In this document: piece by piece, positions 1 through 7,759 of the stretch | Layout: each line of letters begins with the position of its first letter | Numbering within the stretch: position 1 is the first letter of the stretch | Position numbers and translations under genes: made by a program | NCBI RefSeq assembly: GCF_900411375.1 | Contig: NZ_LS422984.1 | Location: 309,574-373,573 of the forward strand | DNA: 64,000 bases | Source: Lentilactobacillus raoultii | GTDB taxonomy: Bacteria > Bacillota > Bacilli > Lactobacillales > Lactobacillaceae | Direction of reading: 5' to 3' | The notes under the pieces: model-generated | What the model saw: only the letters and a program-made list of their open reading frames with translations | The model's database searches: none | What the model was told of the DNA's origin: nothing

Positions 1-237
1 TTGGTTCGAAGTGACCCCCAGGATGTCGTTGATCTTTTCAAATTAGCAAGAAAAACTGCCGAAAAGATGAAACAAAACCTCTGGTGGGGAGCTGGTTACA
101 ATATCGTGGCAATCCCATTGGCTGCCGGCATCTTAGCATTTGCTGGTCTTTTACTCAGCCCAATGGTGGGAGCCATCTTAATGTCTTTAAGCACGGTGGT
201 TGTGTCCATTAATGCGCTCACACTCCATGTTGGCTAA
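1..237 (+). CDS. Heavy-metal (copper-type) P-type ATPase, C-terminal end only
   Basis: The frame is open at the first base of the window and ends in TAA at 235-237, so only the last 78 residues are present and the true start lies upstream. Visible are the end of the P-domain (SDPQDV) and the last two membrane helices. The first carries NLWWGAGYN, with the YN pair of metal-transporting P1B ATPases. The second carries LMSLST, which fits the MSxST pattern known for CopB-like pumps. By family knowledge this is a membrane ATPase that exports copper or a related ion. The metal-binding N-terminus, the CPx motif and the phosphorylated Asp are outside the window, so the metal is inferred from the helices only. 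Confidence 0.85.
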   Translation: MVRSDPQDVVDLFKLARKTAEKMKQNLWWGAGYNIVAIPLAAGILAFAGLLLSPMVGAILMSLSTVVVSINALTLHVG

Positions 238-289
238 ATAAAGAAGCTATCCTTAAACCCGTCGTTTAATTCTTTCGGACTAATTTAAA

Positions 290-345
290 ATAAAAATCCC
301 ATGTAATCAGCATTTAAAAATGTTCATTACACGGGATTTTTAAAT
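290..345. repeat. Inverted-repeat hairpin (family R2, short copy), likely terminator
   Basis: A 15-bp stem (AAAATCCC then TGTAAT, facing ATTACACGGGATTTT) with one imperfect pair and a T-rich 3' side lies between the ATPase gene and the ABM-like gene that points toward it. The same sequence, including the following TTTGTGGCCAC-like stretch, recurs at 60842-60905 inside a much larger palindrome. It probably serves as a terminator for both converging genes. Confidence 0.6.
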
Positions 346-398
346 TTGTGGCCACTTTTTTGACGTTGGTCACTTTTTTATTTGATTGGGTTAAAGAT

Positions 399-902
399 TT
401 AATGAATTTCATCTTTTTCGACTGGTGTGTAATAAGATTCATGTGAATAAAAGCTTGGCGAGCTTCGATACTCCTTAGGAATAAATTCGTGAGTGCCGTT
501 TTTCCATAATTCAAAATCTCGATATGACTCCCACGTGCCTAAAATAACCCGCTGGCTAATATCCTTATGATAATTCAATGAATAAATGGAGTGCATGCCC
601 GCTGGTAATCCGTTACTAATTAACCGATTAATCCGAGCGTCAAAAACCTTTTGCTGATCAAAGTTTAAATCTAACGTTGAAAAATTAATAAAACTGTGCC
701 AGTTATCTTGACCGCCATGGCCTAAGATATCGTAAAGGACTGGCGCTTGAAAAACAGACTTTTCACCCGAATAATCCAGCATCATTAACTTACCGGTTTG
801 ATTTAAAGCTTTATAAATCACAAGATCTCGATCCGGATGTTGGTCCTTGAGCTGATTCATAATTCTGTTATCACCAAAGGTAATTGCGATTTGCTTTTTC
901 AC
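399..902 (-). CDS. Antibiotic biosynthesis monooxygenase (ABM)-like domain protein
   Basis: The protein has 167 residues from a GTG at 902, chosen because AGGAGG lies 8 bases upstream; a longer frame from 974 has no SD. The C-terminal half has the look of the dimeric alpha-beta ABM/IsdG-like ferredoxin fold: a strand (QRVILGTWES) followed by a helix (YRDFELWKNGTHEFI) and a closing Ser/Tyr-rich strand. Proteins of this type in lactobacilli are small and cytoplasmic with unproven substrates; some relatives cleave heme or act on quinones. No catalytic residue can be assigned with confidence. It stands alone and converges on the ATPase gene. Confidence 0.5.
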   Translation of the reverse strand: MKKQIAITFGDNRIMNQLKDQHPDRDLVIYKALNQTGKLMMLDYSGEKSVFQAPVLYDILGHGGQDNWHSFINFSTLDLNFDQQKVFDARINRLISNGLPAGMHSIYSLNYHKDISQRVILGTWESYRDFELWKNGTHEFIPKEYRSSPSFYSHESYYTPVEKDEIH

Positions 903-1015
903 AATCCCCACCTCCTGTTTCAAGTTTATTATACTTTTTTTGAGATGCTTAGCCAAACATTTACTTTTGATCAAGCCTAACCTATACTGAAATCAATGAC
1001 GTAGGAGGGATACTT

Positions 1016-1756
1016 TTGAAATTAACAGTCCTGGGATTTTTAGGCGGTTATCCTTCAAACGGGAACGCCACAAGTAGTTATTTATTGGAATCAGATGGCT
1101 TCCATCTTTTAATTGATTGTGGAAGTGGTGCACTTTTAAGTCTTGAAGAAGTGTTTGATCCGTTGAAACTCGATGCGGTTATCTTAACGCACTATCATCA
1201 TGACCATACAGCTGATGTTGGGGTCTTGCAGTATTACTGGCAACTTCATGATGAGCGATATGATCAGCGGGTTCTTCCGATTTATGGGCACTCACAGGAT
1301 TCCGTCAATTTTAATGGGTTGGATTGGCCACAATCGACTCAAAAAATTGCTTATCATCCTGATAAAGTTTTGTCCATTGGTCCCTTTAAAATCAGCTTTT
1401 TAAAAATGCAGCATCCAGTGCCAACATTTGGACTGCGAATCACTGAGAGTAAGACAGGGAAAGTGGTTGTTTTCACTGCTGATACAGCTTACTTTTCAAA
1501 ACTTACCGGTTTTGCGCAAAATGCTGATTTATTAATGACTGATACCAATTTTTTTGCTGACAAAAAAGGCAAGAAATGGCATATGACTTCTACTGAGTCT
1601 GGTCAACTAGCTAAAGATGCTAATGTTAAATCATTGTTGCTGACCCATTTACCGGCAGTTGGTGATCTTAACCAGTTAAAACAGGAAGCTAAACAAGCTG
1701 CCGGTGATGAACTGCCGGTTCAACTGGCTAGCAGACATTTAAAGATTGAGATATAA
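1016..1756 (+). CDS. Metallo-beta-lactamase-fold hydrolase (YhfI-like)
   Basis: The 246-residue protein starts at TTG 1016 behind GGAGGG. The zinc signature HxHxDH is visible as H59, H61, D63 and H64 in LTHYHHDH, followed later by an Asp in VVFTADTAY and a His in LLLTHLPA. Together these form the two-zinc site of the RNase Z-like branch of the fold. The N-terminus ([13 protein letters not shown]) and length resemble the YhfI group of Firmicutes, small soluble cytoplasmic enzymes, probably a phosphodiesterase or nuclease, without a proven substrate. It is a single gene followed by a gap and then spx. Confidence 0.8.
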   Translation: MKLTVLGFLGGYPSNGNATSSYLLESDGFHLLIDCGSGALLSLEEVFDPLKLDAVILTHYHHDHTADVGVLQYYWQLHDERYDQRVLPIYGHSQDSVNFNGLDWPQSTQKIAYHPDKVLSIGPFKISFLKMQHPVPTFGLRITESKTGKVVVFTADTAYFSKLTGFAQNADLLMTDTNFFADKKGKKWHMTSTESGQLAKDANVKSLLLTHLPAVGDLNQLKQEAKQAAGDELPVQLASRHLKIEI

Positions 1757-1875
1757 CTGGTGGATTTGTGATGAAAGTTTAGTCTTTGTTAGATTATTTT
1801 GTGAAACTTATGATTTTTATAACTTTATCCTTTATAATCTAGACATAGAAAAGATTATTAAGGAGATGAGTTATC

Positions 1876-2274
1876 ATGACAGTAAATTTTTTGACAACCC
1901 CAAGTTGTACTTCCTGTAGAAAAGCAAAAAAGTGGTTAATTGATAATCAAGTGGATTTTAAGGAAAGAAATATTTTTGCCAATCCACTGACGAAAAATGA
2001 GCTCAAGCAAATCTTAATGTTATCTGAAACCGGCACGGATGGGTTGATTTCAATCCGGTCATACGTTTATGATCAGTTTAAGGATAAAATTAATTCATTG
2101 ACGATCAGTGAGCTGCTTGATTTGCTGGTAGCTCATCCAGAAATGATTCGACGCCCGATCTTGATTGACGAAAAGCGACTTCAAATTGGGTTTAATGATG
2201 ACGAAATTCGGCGTTTTCTGCCACGTGCAACTCGTAAAAGCGATCTTGAACGAATGATCCAAAATGCCCAATAG
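1876..2274 (+). CDS. spx: Spx/ArsC-family transcriptional regulator Spx
   Basis: The 132-residue protein has the thioredoxin-like ArsC/Spx fold. The redox switch CxxC is C11-T-S-C14, and the RPI motif near the C-terminus (RRPILIDEKRLQIGF) is intact. In Firmicutes, Spx binds the alpha C-terminal domain of RNA polymerase under thiol stress and redirects transcription; it is degraded by ClpXP with the adaptor YjbH, which is also encoded in this window (13986-14612). A good -10 (TATAAT at 1833-1838) and an SD (AAGGAGATGAG) precede the ATG. The gene next door is mecA, as in Bacillus subtilis, apart from one small gene missing between them. Confidence 0.95.
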   Translation: MTVNFLTTPSCTSCRKAKKWLIDNQVDFKERNIFANPLTKNELKQILMLSETGTDGLISIRSYVYDQFKDKINSLTISELLDLLVAHPEMIRRPILIDEKRLQIGFNDDEIRRFLPRATRKSDLERMIQNAQ

Positions 2275-2390
2275 TGAAAAAGAATGATTTACTTGTCAGT
2301 TACCATTTTTAGCCGTATCATTTACTTGGACAATAATTGTGTTACAATGATATAATAATTACCCTCAGAGATTGAAAGGGGTGGCTAACT

Positions 2391-3059
2391 ATGGAAATGG
2401 AACGGATCAACGAGAATACAATTCGAGTTTTGATCGGAAATGATGACCTTGATAAGCGCGGAATTACCGTTTTAGACCTACTCGGGAATCATAAACAAAT
2501 TGAAAGTTTCTTTTATAGCATTCTTGAGGAAGTCGACAAAGATCATCAATTTCAAAATAATGATGCCGTCACTTTCCAAGTTCTTCCAAATCAGAATGGT
2601 CTTGAGCTCTTTATTAGTAAGGATGTTGACATGTCTGACGAAGATGAACCGCTGCTTGGTTCCGGCAATGGGCACGAGAAGCGCGACCGAGTTTCAAAAT
2701 ATATCAACGAACACGGCGTGAACAACAAACCTCAGAATGATCAACGGACCAATGATGAATTCGGCCATCAAAAGAGAACCGTGATTCTTGAATTTGATGA
2801 TTTAAACGATTTTATTGAACTTTCCAAGGCATTACGATTGGAAAATGGGACTTCAGATCTGTACCTTTATGAAGGTAAATATTTTCTGAAGCTTCAGTTG
2901 TTCAGTAATGATCCTGTTGACATGATTGTCAGCGATGAAGTCGCAATTGCCAATGAATATGGCAAAAAGACTACCGTTACTGAGGATGTTTTAAATGAAT
3001 ATGGTCAACAAATTATGGAAAATAGTGCGCTTGAATTAAGTCGTTATTATTTTAAATAG
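2391..3059 (+). CDS. mecA: Adaptor protein MecA
   Basis: The 222-residue protein has the two-domain MecA layout. The N-terminal domain (MEMERINENTIRVLI) recognises substrates, an acidic and polar linker runs from about residue 85 to 120, and the C-terminal domain (VILEFDDLNDFIELSKAL onward) binds the ClpC ATPase. Known role: it delivers proteins such as ComK and aggregated proteins to ClpCP and activates ClpC. ATG 2391 follows GAAAGGGGTGG. A TATAAT box lies about 45 bases upstream with a TTGGAC 19 bases before it. The length matches the family. Confidence 0.93.
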   Translation: MEMERINENTIRVLIGNDDLDKRGITVLDLLGNHKQIESFFYSILEEVDKDHQFQNNDAVTFQVLPNQNGLELFISKDVDMSDEDEPLLGSGNGHEKRDRVSKYINEHGVNNKPQNDQRTNDEFGHQKRTVILEFDDLNDFIELSKALRLENGTSDLYLYEGKYFLKLQLFSNDPVDMIVSDEVAIANEYGKKTTVTEDVLNEYGQQIMENSALELSRYYFK

Positions 3060-3084
3060 AGGTTGGCAACGTATTTTGCAACTA

Positions 3085-3136
3085 AAAAGCCAATGTTTGT
3101 AAGTGGGTTACCCATTTTACAAACATTGGCTTTTAT
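3085..3136. terminator. Bidirectional terminator between mecA and the GT2 gene
   Basis: A nearly perfect stem of about 23 bp (AAAGCCAATGTTTGT... / ...ACAAACATTGGCTTT) has A-rich and T-rich flanks on both sides. It lies between two converging genes and can terminate both. Confidence 0.9.
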
Positions 3137-3157
3137 TTTAGGAAAATTGATTATTTC

Positions 3158-4174
3158 TTATTGTTCGAGAACTTGTCTTTTACTCGGATGATGTGAATAC
3201 ATTTTTGGGCGGGCATCAACTTTAAAAGTTGAGGAGTGTTTGGAAGCCGATTGAAAGCCCTTGGTTCTGGCGACGATATAGAGCGGGCGTTTCCTTGAAG
3301 CCTCAAATACGCGGAATAAATAGGCGCCTACCAATCCAAGAGATAATAATCCAAGCCCCATTAAAAGGAAAAGCGAAAAGACAGCAAATTGAAGGGTATT
3401 GAATCCGGTCATTAAAGTTATGAACAAATAACCAAAACTGAAAATGATTGAGAAACTTCCCAGCCAGTTAGCTAGTTGCAAGGGAAATGACGAGAAAGAG
3501 GTGACGCCGTCCATTGCTAAACGCAGCATTTTTGAAAAGGGATACTTTGAAACGCCGGCAATTCTTTCCTGACGTTCATATTCAACTGACGTTTGGTTAA
3601 ACCCAACCCAACTGACCATTCCCCTGACGTAAGGATCAGTTTCATTCATTTTAGCCAGTTCATTGACAACCTGACGATCCATTAACCGAAAGTCACCGGT
3701 ATCAAGTGGAATATCGACGTTGGTAATTCTTTTTAGCGTTCGGTAAAAGACAGCTGCTGTGACTTTCTTAAAAAGGCTTTCACCGTCTCTGGAAACCCGT
3801 TTACCATAGACAACGTCAGCACCAGCCTGCCATTTTTTGATCATTTCAACAATTACGGCAGGCGGATCTTGTAAATCAGCATCCATGACCACGACCGCGT
3901 CACCACTGGTATAACGAATACCGGCAGTAATGGCAAGTTGATGACCAAAGTTCCTGGAAAATTGAACAATCTTAATGTTGTTGTGAAATTGCCGGGCTTC
4001 TGAGATCAATTGAACGCTCTTATCACGTGAGCCGTCATCAACAAAGATCAACTCAAATTGCTGCGGTTGATTGTCAATGAAAGCTTCTAAGGTATCAATT
4101 GTTCGCTGAATACCCTGTTCTTCATTAAAAACAGGCAAAACAATTGAAACTAAATCATCTGTGCTTTTTTCCAT
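3158..4174 (-). CDS. Family 2 glycosyltransferase, polyprenyl-phosphate sugar transferase (YkcC/GtrB-like)
   Basis: The 338-residue protein begins with a GT-A domain (VSIVLPVFNEEQGI) and has a nucleotide-sugar/metal motif VVMDADLQDPP at about residue 95. Two hydrophobic helices follow at about 235-300. This is the architecture of DPM1/GtrB/CsbB-type enzymes, which move a sugar from a nucleotide donor to undecaprenyl phosphate at the inner face of the membrane. It is last in an operon with a GT-C transferase and a GtrA-like flippase. From context I infer that it makes the lipid-linked sugar used by the other two. The sugar itself cannot be read from the sequence. Confidence 0.88.
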   Translation of the reverse strand: MEKSTDDLVSIVLPVFNEEQGIQRTIDTLEAFIDNQPQQFELIFVDDGSRDKSVQLISEARQFHNNIKIVQFSRNFGHQLAITAGIRYTSGDAVVVMDADLQDPPAVIVEMIKKWQAGADVVYGKRVSRDGESLFKKVTAAVFYRTLKRITNVDIPLDTGDFRLMDRQVVNELAKMNETDPYVRGMVSWVGFNQTSVEYERQERIAGVSKYPFSKMLRLAMDGVTSFSSFPLQLANWLGSFSIIFSFGYLFITLMTGFNTLQFAVFSLFLLMGLGLLSLGLVGAYLFRVFEASRKRPLYIVARTKGFQSASKHSSTFKVDARPKMYSHHPSKRQVLEQ

Positions 4175-4195
4175 ATTAGGGACCTCCTCGTTGGT

Positions 4196-6505
4196 TTATT
4201 TATAAATCGATGACAAATCATACAGGACACCTGATGATCCCATGCCACCACCCATCCCCATGCCGCCTGGCATCGTTGATTGGGATTTCTTAGGTTTAGT
4301 CGTGGTTGACGTTGACGGCGTTTTCTTGGTCTTTGACACTTTTAAATTGCCATTCGGACGGTTCATCTTCCTAGATGTTCCTTTAGGTTTAGAGAGTCTC
4401 TTCGTCATGCCTTGAGGCTTTCTTTGGCCAGCCGCAGGTTTCTGAGCAGTAGATTTCGCTTTTTTGGTTGTTTGACCAGGGTTAGCTTTGCCGAAACTGT
4501 TAACTTGCTGTGAACCAGAAGCCTGATACAAACTACTTTTAACCTTTGTGGCATGTTTCTTGATCCAGTTAATGATCTTAGTGTTACCAGAACGACCTGA
4601 GTAGTAGAAATACTTCAAGTCACCGTTTTTAACCAATTCTTTGAATTTTGAAAGGGTAATTGCGGGATCGGTTCCGTTAAAGCCACCCATCGCCATGACC
4701 GCTTTGCCAGTTTTGATAATGTATGGGGCAGCCGAGGTTGAATCACTGGTAGCAAACAAATATTTAGCTTTTCCTTGATGTTTTTCCAGGTAAGTCAATA
4801 ATTTGGTGTTAACCTTTGAATTACCCATTCCCATACCGCCACCGCCGGGACCTGATGTGTTGGTTGTTAGCAGAGAGGGGCCAGCAGTTGGGATCATGGC
4901 CGATTCAGCCGATAAAGTCGGTGTCAGTGACCACCAGGCAGGCGCTGCCAAAATTCCCAGCGTTGCAACCGTTAAGGTAATACTGCTTGCCGGTTGTTTT
5001 GGAAAAAGGATCAGCAGCAGTGACATGATGACTGCAACAATTGCGATTATCCAAGTCAGCCATGGATAGTATGAATGAACGTACCAGGCTTGCAAGGCAG
5101 CCGTTGATAGAATGGCGAGTGGAAACAGATAAAATTTCCAATTAGTTCGGAAATTGGTTTTAAAGAGTTGTCCCAGTGCAACCATGCCGATCCCAAACAG
5201 GGCAGCAATTGGTGGTGCCAACATAATCGTATAGTATGGGTGAAAAAAGCTGGCAACCGAAAAGAAACCATAGACTGGTACTAACCAAGCAGTCCAGAGA
5301 GCTAATTGTTTTTGCTCATGAGATAAGTGAAACCAGCGTTTTTTTCGATCTCGATAGTAGATAAGACCGCCAATCAAATCGAAAATGGCGAATGGTAATA
5401 GCCAACTAATTTGAGGCCCAAGTGAGGATTGGAAAAGTCTAAATGGGCCAATTGTGCCAATATCAAAGGCACCACCGCCACCGCCTGCACCGCCGGGCCC
5501 TTGACGGCCTTTTTTGCCTTGGTTGTTACCAGGCATTTGCTTGGCGCCTTTGCCGGTTGGCGCTGCTTTACCCGCCTTTTTAAACTTGGTTGGCATTTTG
5601 CCGCCACCAGGCATTCCCTTATTTTTTCCTTGGCTTTTGGCGTTCATACCACCGCCAAAGGTACCACCGGTGCCAGTTGTTTGCCCAAGTAACCGTTCAG
5701 TCCCGTTATAACCGAAAGCCAATTCCAATTCTGAATTAGTTTCGGAGCCGCCGACGTATGGACGTTGACTTGCGGGGGTTAAGTCAACGGAAAGGGGATA
5801 GGCAAGTGTGAAGACAATTAGACCGATGGTGGCGAAAATCAGTTTTTTAACTTTTTTCTGCCATTTTTCGTTGGCCGCGAGCCAATAAAACAGGTACATG
5901 GCCGGTAAAATCATAAATGCTTGAAGCATTTTGACATTAAAGGCAATGCCAATCAATGAAAAGCTTACAATGAGTGGCCAAAGTTTGCGTTGCTGAATTG
6001 CTTTTTCAAGAAACCAAAGTGCCAGCAGTAAGAAAAAGATCAGTGTTGCATCCATGTTATTGGTTCGAGAATCAGCTACTACGATTGGTGTAATTGTCAT
6101 AGCTAAAGCGGCTAACCTGCCGGCATTTTTCCCAAAGTAAGGCGCAACCAGTTGATGCATTAAGTAAACCGACCCAACGCCAAACAGAACGGAAGGTAGA
6201 ACGATACTCCAGCCATGGAGACCAAAGACTTTGGCACTGATTGCCATAAACCAAAGGGCAACCGGTGGTTTATCCACAGTAATATAACCTGCTGGATCAA
6301 AGCTGCCATACCAAAAGTTACTGAAACTTTGCATCATGCTTTTGATAGCGGCTGTATAAAAAGCGTTTGCCGAACCAGCTTTCCAGGTTTGCCAGCCATA
6401 TAGGAAAAGTGCCAGTAGCAACACCAATCCCAATAGCCAGTCGAATTTTAATCTTTTATTAGCCCGATTTTGGATATTTCCAGCTGAAACATTATTGATT
6501 TCCAA
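4196..6505 (-). CDS. GT-C (PMT/ArnT-like, YkcB-type) membrane glycosyltransferase with Gly/Met/Lys-rich insert
   Basis: The 769-residue protein starts at TTG 6505 with AAAGGAGG upstream. About 12 membrane helices are visible. The first outer loop has the acidic catalytic signature of PMT-family enzymes (ITVDKPP, D78), and a second acidic site is in DSRTNNMDAT. Known relatives transfer a sugar from a polyprenyl-phosphate carrier to an acceptor at the outer face of the membrane. Two low-complexity parts stand out: residues about 277-346, built of Gly, Met, Lys, Asn and Gln between helices, and a basic C-terminal tail from about 665 that ends in repeated GGM. Between them is an extracytoplasmic domain at about 565-660. 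It overlaps the gtrA-like gene by 14 bases and precedes the GT2 gene by 21 bases. Confidence 0.85.
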   Translation of the reverse strand: MEINNVSAGNIQNRANKRLKFDWLLGLVLLLALFLYGWQTWKAGSANAFYTAAIKSMMQSFSNFWYGSFDPAGYITVDKPPVALWFMAISAKVFGLHGWSIVLPSVLFGVGSVYLMHQLVAPYFGKNAGRLAALAMTITPIVVADSRTNNMDATLIFFLLLALWFLEKAIQQRKLWPLIVSFSLIGIAFNVKMLQAFMILPAMYLFYWLAANEKWQKKVKKLIFATIGLIVFTLAYPLSVDLTPASQRPYVGGSETNSELELAFGYNGTERLLGQTTGTGGTFGGGMNAKSQGKNKGMPGGGKMPTKFKKAGKAAPTGKGAKQMPGNNQGKKGRQGPGGAGGGGGAFDIGTIGPFRLFQSSLGPQISWLLPFAIFDLIGGLIYYRDRKKRWFHLSHEQKQLALWTAWLVPVYGFFSVASFFHPYYTIMLAPPIAALFGIGMVALGQLFKTNFRTNWKFYLFPLAILSTAALQAWYVHSYYPWLTWIIAIVAVIMSLLLILFPKQPASSITLTVATLGILAAPAWWSLTPTLSAESAMIPTAGPSLLTTNTSGPGGGGMGMGNSKVNTKLLTYLEKHQGKAKYLFATSDSTSAAPYIIKTGKAVMAMGGFNGTDPAITLSKFKELVKNGDLKYFYYSGRSGNTKIINWIKKHATKVKSSLYQASGSQQVNSFGKANPGQTTKKAKSTAQKPAAGQRKPQGMTKRLSKPKGTSRKMNRPNGNLKVSKTKKTPSTSTTTKPKKSQSTMPGGMGMGGGMGSSGVLYDLSSIYK

Positions 6506-6899
6506 AGTGCGAGGCCTCCTTTGAGGTTGAATTTTTGAATACCCAAAATTTGGATAATAAGAAATTAGTGGGAACGGTCACTAATAAGCTGAAGATAGGG
6601 ATCAGCTGTTGGTTAACCTCTGTAAATCGACTGAGGACGTCGGCAATTGCTGTGCTAAGCAGCCAAGTTGACAAATAAGTCGTATAGTACTTGAAAACAA
6701 CGGCTTTAAATTGGGCGTGGGTTTTAAAAACCCAATGGTTGTTTAGTGTCAGACTTAGCAATGACGTGATGCCATAACCGATCGCCATTGCAATGGTCGC
6801 GTTGGTTGGTGAAAGTAGTAGTAGATAAATCACGTAGGTCAGCAGTGTATTTAAAAAACCAATGATGCCGAATTTTAATAATTGCTTGAATCCGTTAAT
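6492..6899 (-). CDS. GtrA-like membrane protein (lipid-linked sugar flippase) with non-standard start
   Basis: The protein has four hydrophobic helices and the GtrA-family N-terminus KFGIIGFLNTLLTYVIYLLLL, the hallmark region of this family. That N-terminus lies upstream of the first usual start codon in frame (GTG 6833). Between the in-frame stop upstream and this GTG there is no ATG, GTG or TTG. An AAGGAGG lies 5 bases before an ATC (6902) and 8 bases before an ATT (6899). I place the start at the ATT, giving 135 residues; a start at GTG 6833 would leave 113 residues and remove half of the first helix. Family role: moving undecaprenyl-phosphate sugars across the membrane. It is first in the operon with the two glycosyltransferases. 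Confidence 0.78.
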   Translation of the reverse strand: MNGFKQLLKFGIIGFLNTLLTYVIYLLLLSPTNATIAMAIGYGITSLLSLTLNNHWVFKTHAQFKAVVFKYYTTYLSTWLLSTAIADVLSRFTEVNQQLIPIFSLLVTVPTNFLLSKFWVFKNSTSKEASHFGNQ

Positions 6900-6997
6900 G
6901 ATGGGTGCCTCCTTCTCTTTGAATAAAAATTATTTTAGCGGGACAACCATAAAACAAGCTTAAATTTTTCAATTGTGTTTAATTTCAGGTCGAACAG

Positions 6998-7026
6998 TTG
7001 ACGAATCACCGGAAAACAGATAGTTT
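6998..7026 (+). promoter_or_regulatory. Promoter of the two-component operon
   Basis: TTGACG (6998-7003), a 17-base spacer and TAGTTT (7021-7026) stand 41 bases before the response-regulator ATG. The sequence lies in the intergenic region shared with the divergent glycosylation operon. Confidence 0.6.
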
Positions 7027-7066
7027 ATTGGGAAGGTTATCTTTGACAGAAAAGGAGAAAAGACGG

Positions 7067-7759
7067 ATGAAAGAATTGCATATCTTAATCATTGAAGACG
7101 ACGAATCACTTGCTCAAAGTCTACAACTTTTTTTGAAAGAAATTGCGCAAACAACGGTTTCACACGATGGCTTTGAGGGCCAGATGCTGGGAGAGGAAGG
7201 AATTTATGATTTAGTAGTGTTGGACTTGATGCTGCCGCAAATAAACGGGTATGACATCTTAAAGCATTGGCGGACGGAATCACATCTCTCCATGCCGGTC
7301 CTGATTTTAACAGCAAAGGACACGTTGGATGACAAAGTCCACGGCTTCGAATTGGGCGCTGATGACTACTTAACGAAGCCGTTTCACCGTGAAGAATTAT
7401 TAATGCGGGTTAAGGCACTTTTAAAACGAAGTGGTCATTTGGGAAACGATAATCAGATGATCGTGGGCCCATTTACGGTTGATTTAAGTAAACGAACGGT
7501 CGTTGTGAAGGATAATCAACTGGCGCTAAATGGGAAAGAATTTGATTTACTTGTGTACTTCTTGCAAAACCCGGATACAATTATTACTAAAGAACAAATT
7601 TTTGATCGACTTTGGGGATTTGAATCTGAAACCGCCATTTCAGTAGTTGAAGTTTATATGAGTAATTTACGAAAGAAAATTAAGACGGCGACTGATTTGA
7701 AGCCGATTAAAACATTGAGGAATGTTGGTTATATGTTTGAAACGGAGGAGCTTGATTGA
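7067..7759 (+). CDS. OmpR-family response regulator
   Basis: The 230-residue protein starts at ATG 7067, preceded by AAAAGGAGAAA; a longer frame from 6998 would run through the promoter. The receiver domain shows the acidic pair D11/D12, the phosphorylated D53 in VVLDLMLPQ, and K104 in YLTKPF. The C-terminal half is a winged-helix DNA-binding domain (LNGKEFDLLVYFL...VEVYMSNLRKKI). The histidine kinase follows with its start overlapping the stop. The pair is divergent from the glycosylation operon across about 165 bases, so control of that operon is a natural guess, though no operator repeat is obvious. Confidence 0.93.
   Translation: MKELHILIIEDDESLAQSLQLFLKEIAQTTVSHDGFEGQMLGEEGIYDLVVLDLMLPQINGYDILKHWRTESHLSMPVLILTAKDTLDDKVHGFELGADDYLTKPFHREELLMRVKALLKRSGHLGNDNQMIVGPFTVDLSKRTVVVKDNQLALNGKEFDLLVYFLQNPDTIITKEQIFDRLWGFESETAISVVEVYMSNLRKKIKTATDLKPIKTLRNVGYMFETEELD

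Noticed and set aside
5374..5711. Several overlapping frames on both strands in the GT-C gene
   Set aside because: They arise from the G/C-rich low-complexity insert, which lacks stops in all frames; the main frame carries the conserved domain.
6998..7066. N-terminal extension of the response regulator from TTG 6998
   Set aside because: The TTG is the first half of a -35 box, and the receiver domain starts normally at ATG 7067 with a good SD.
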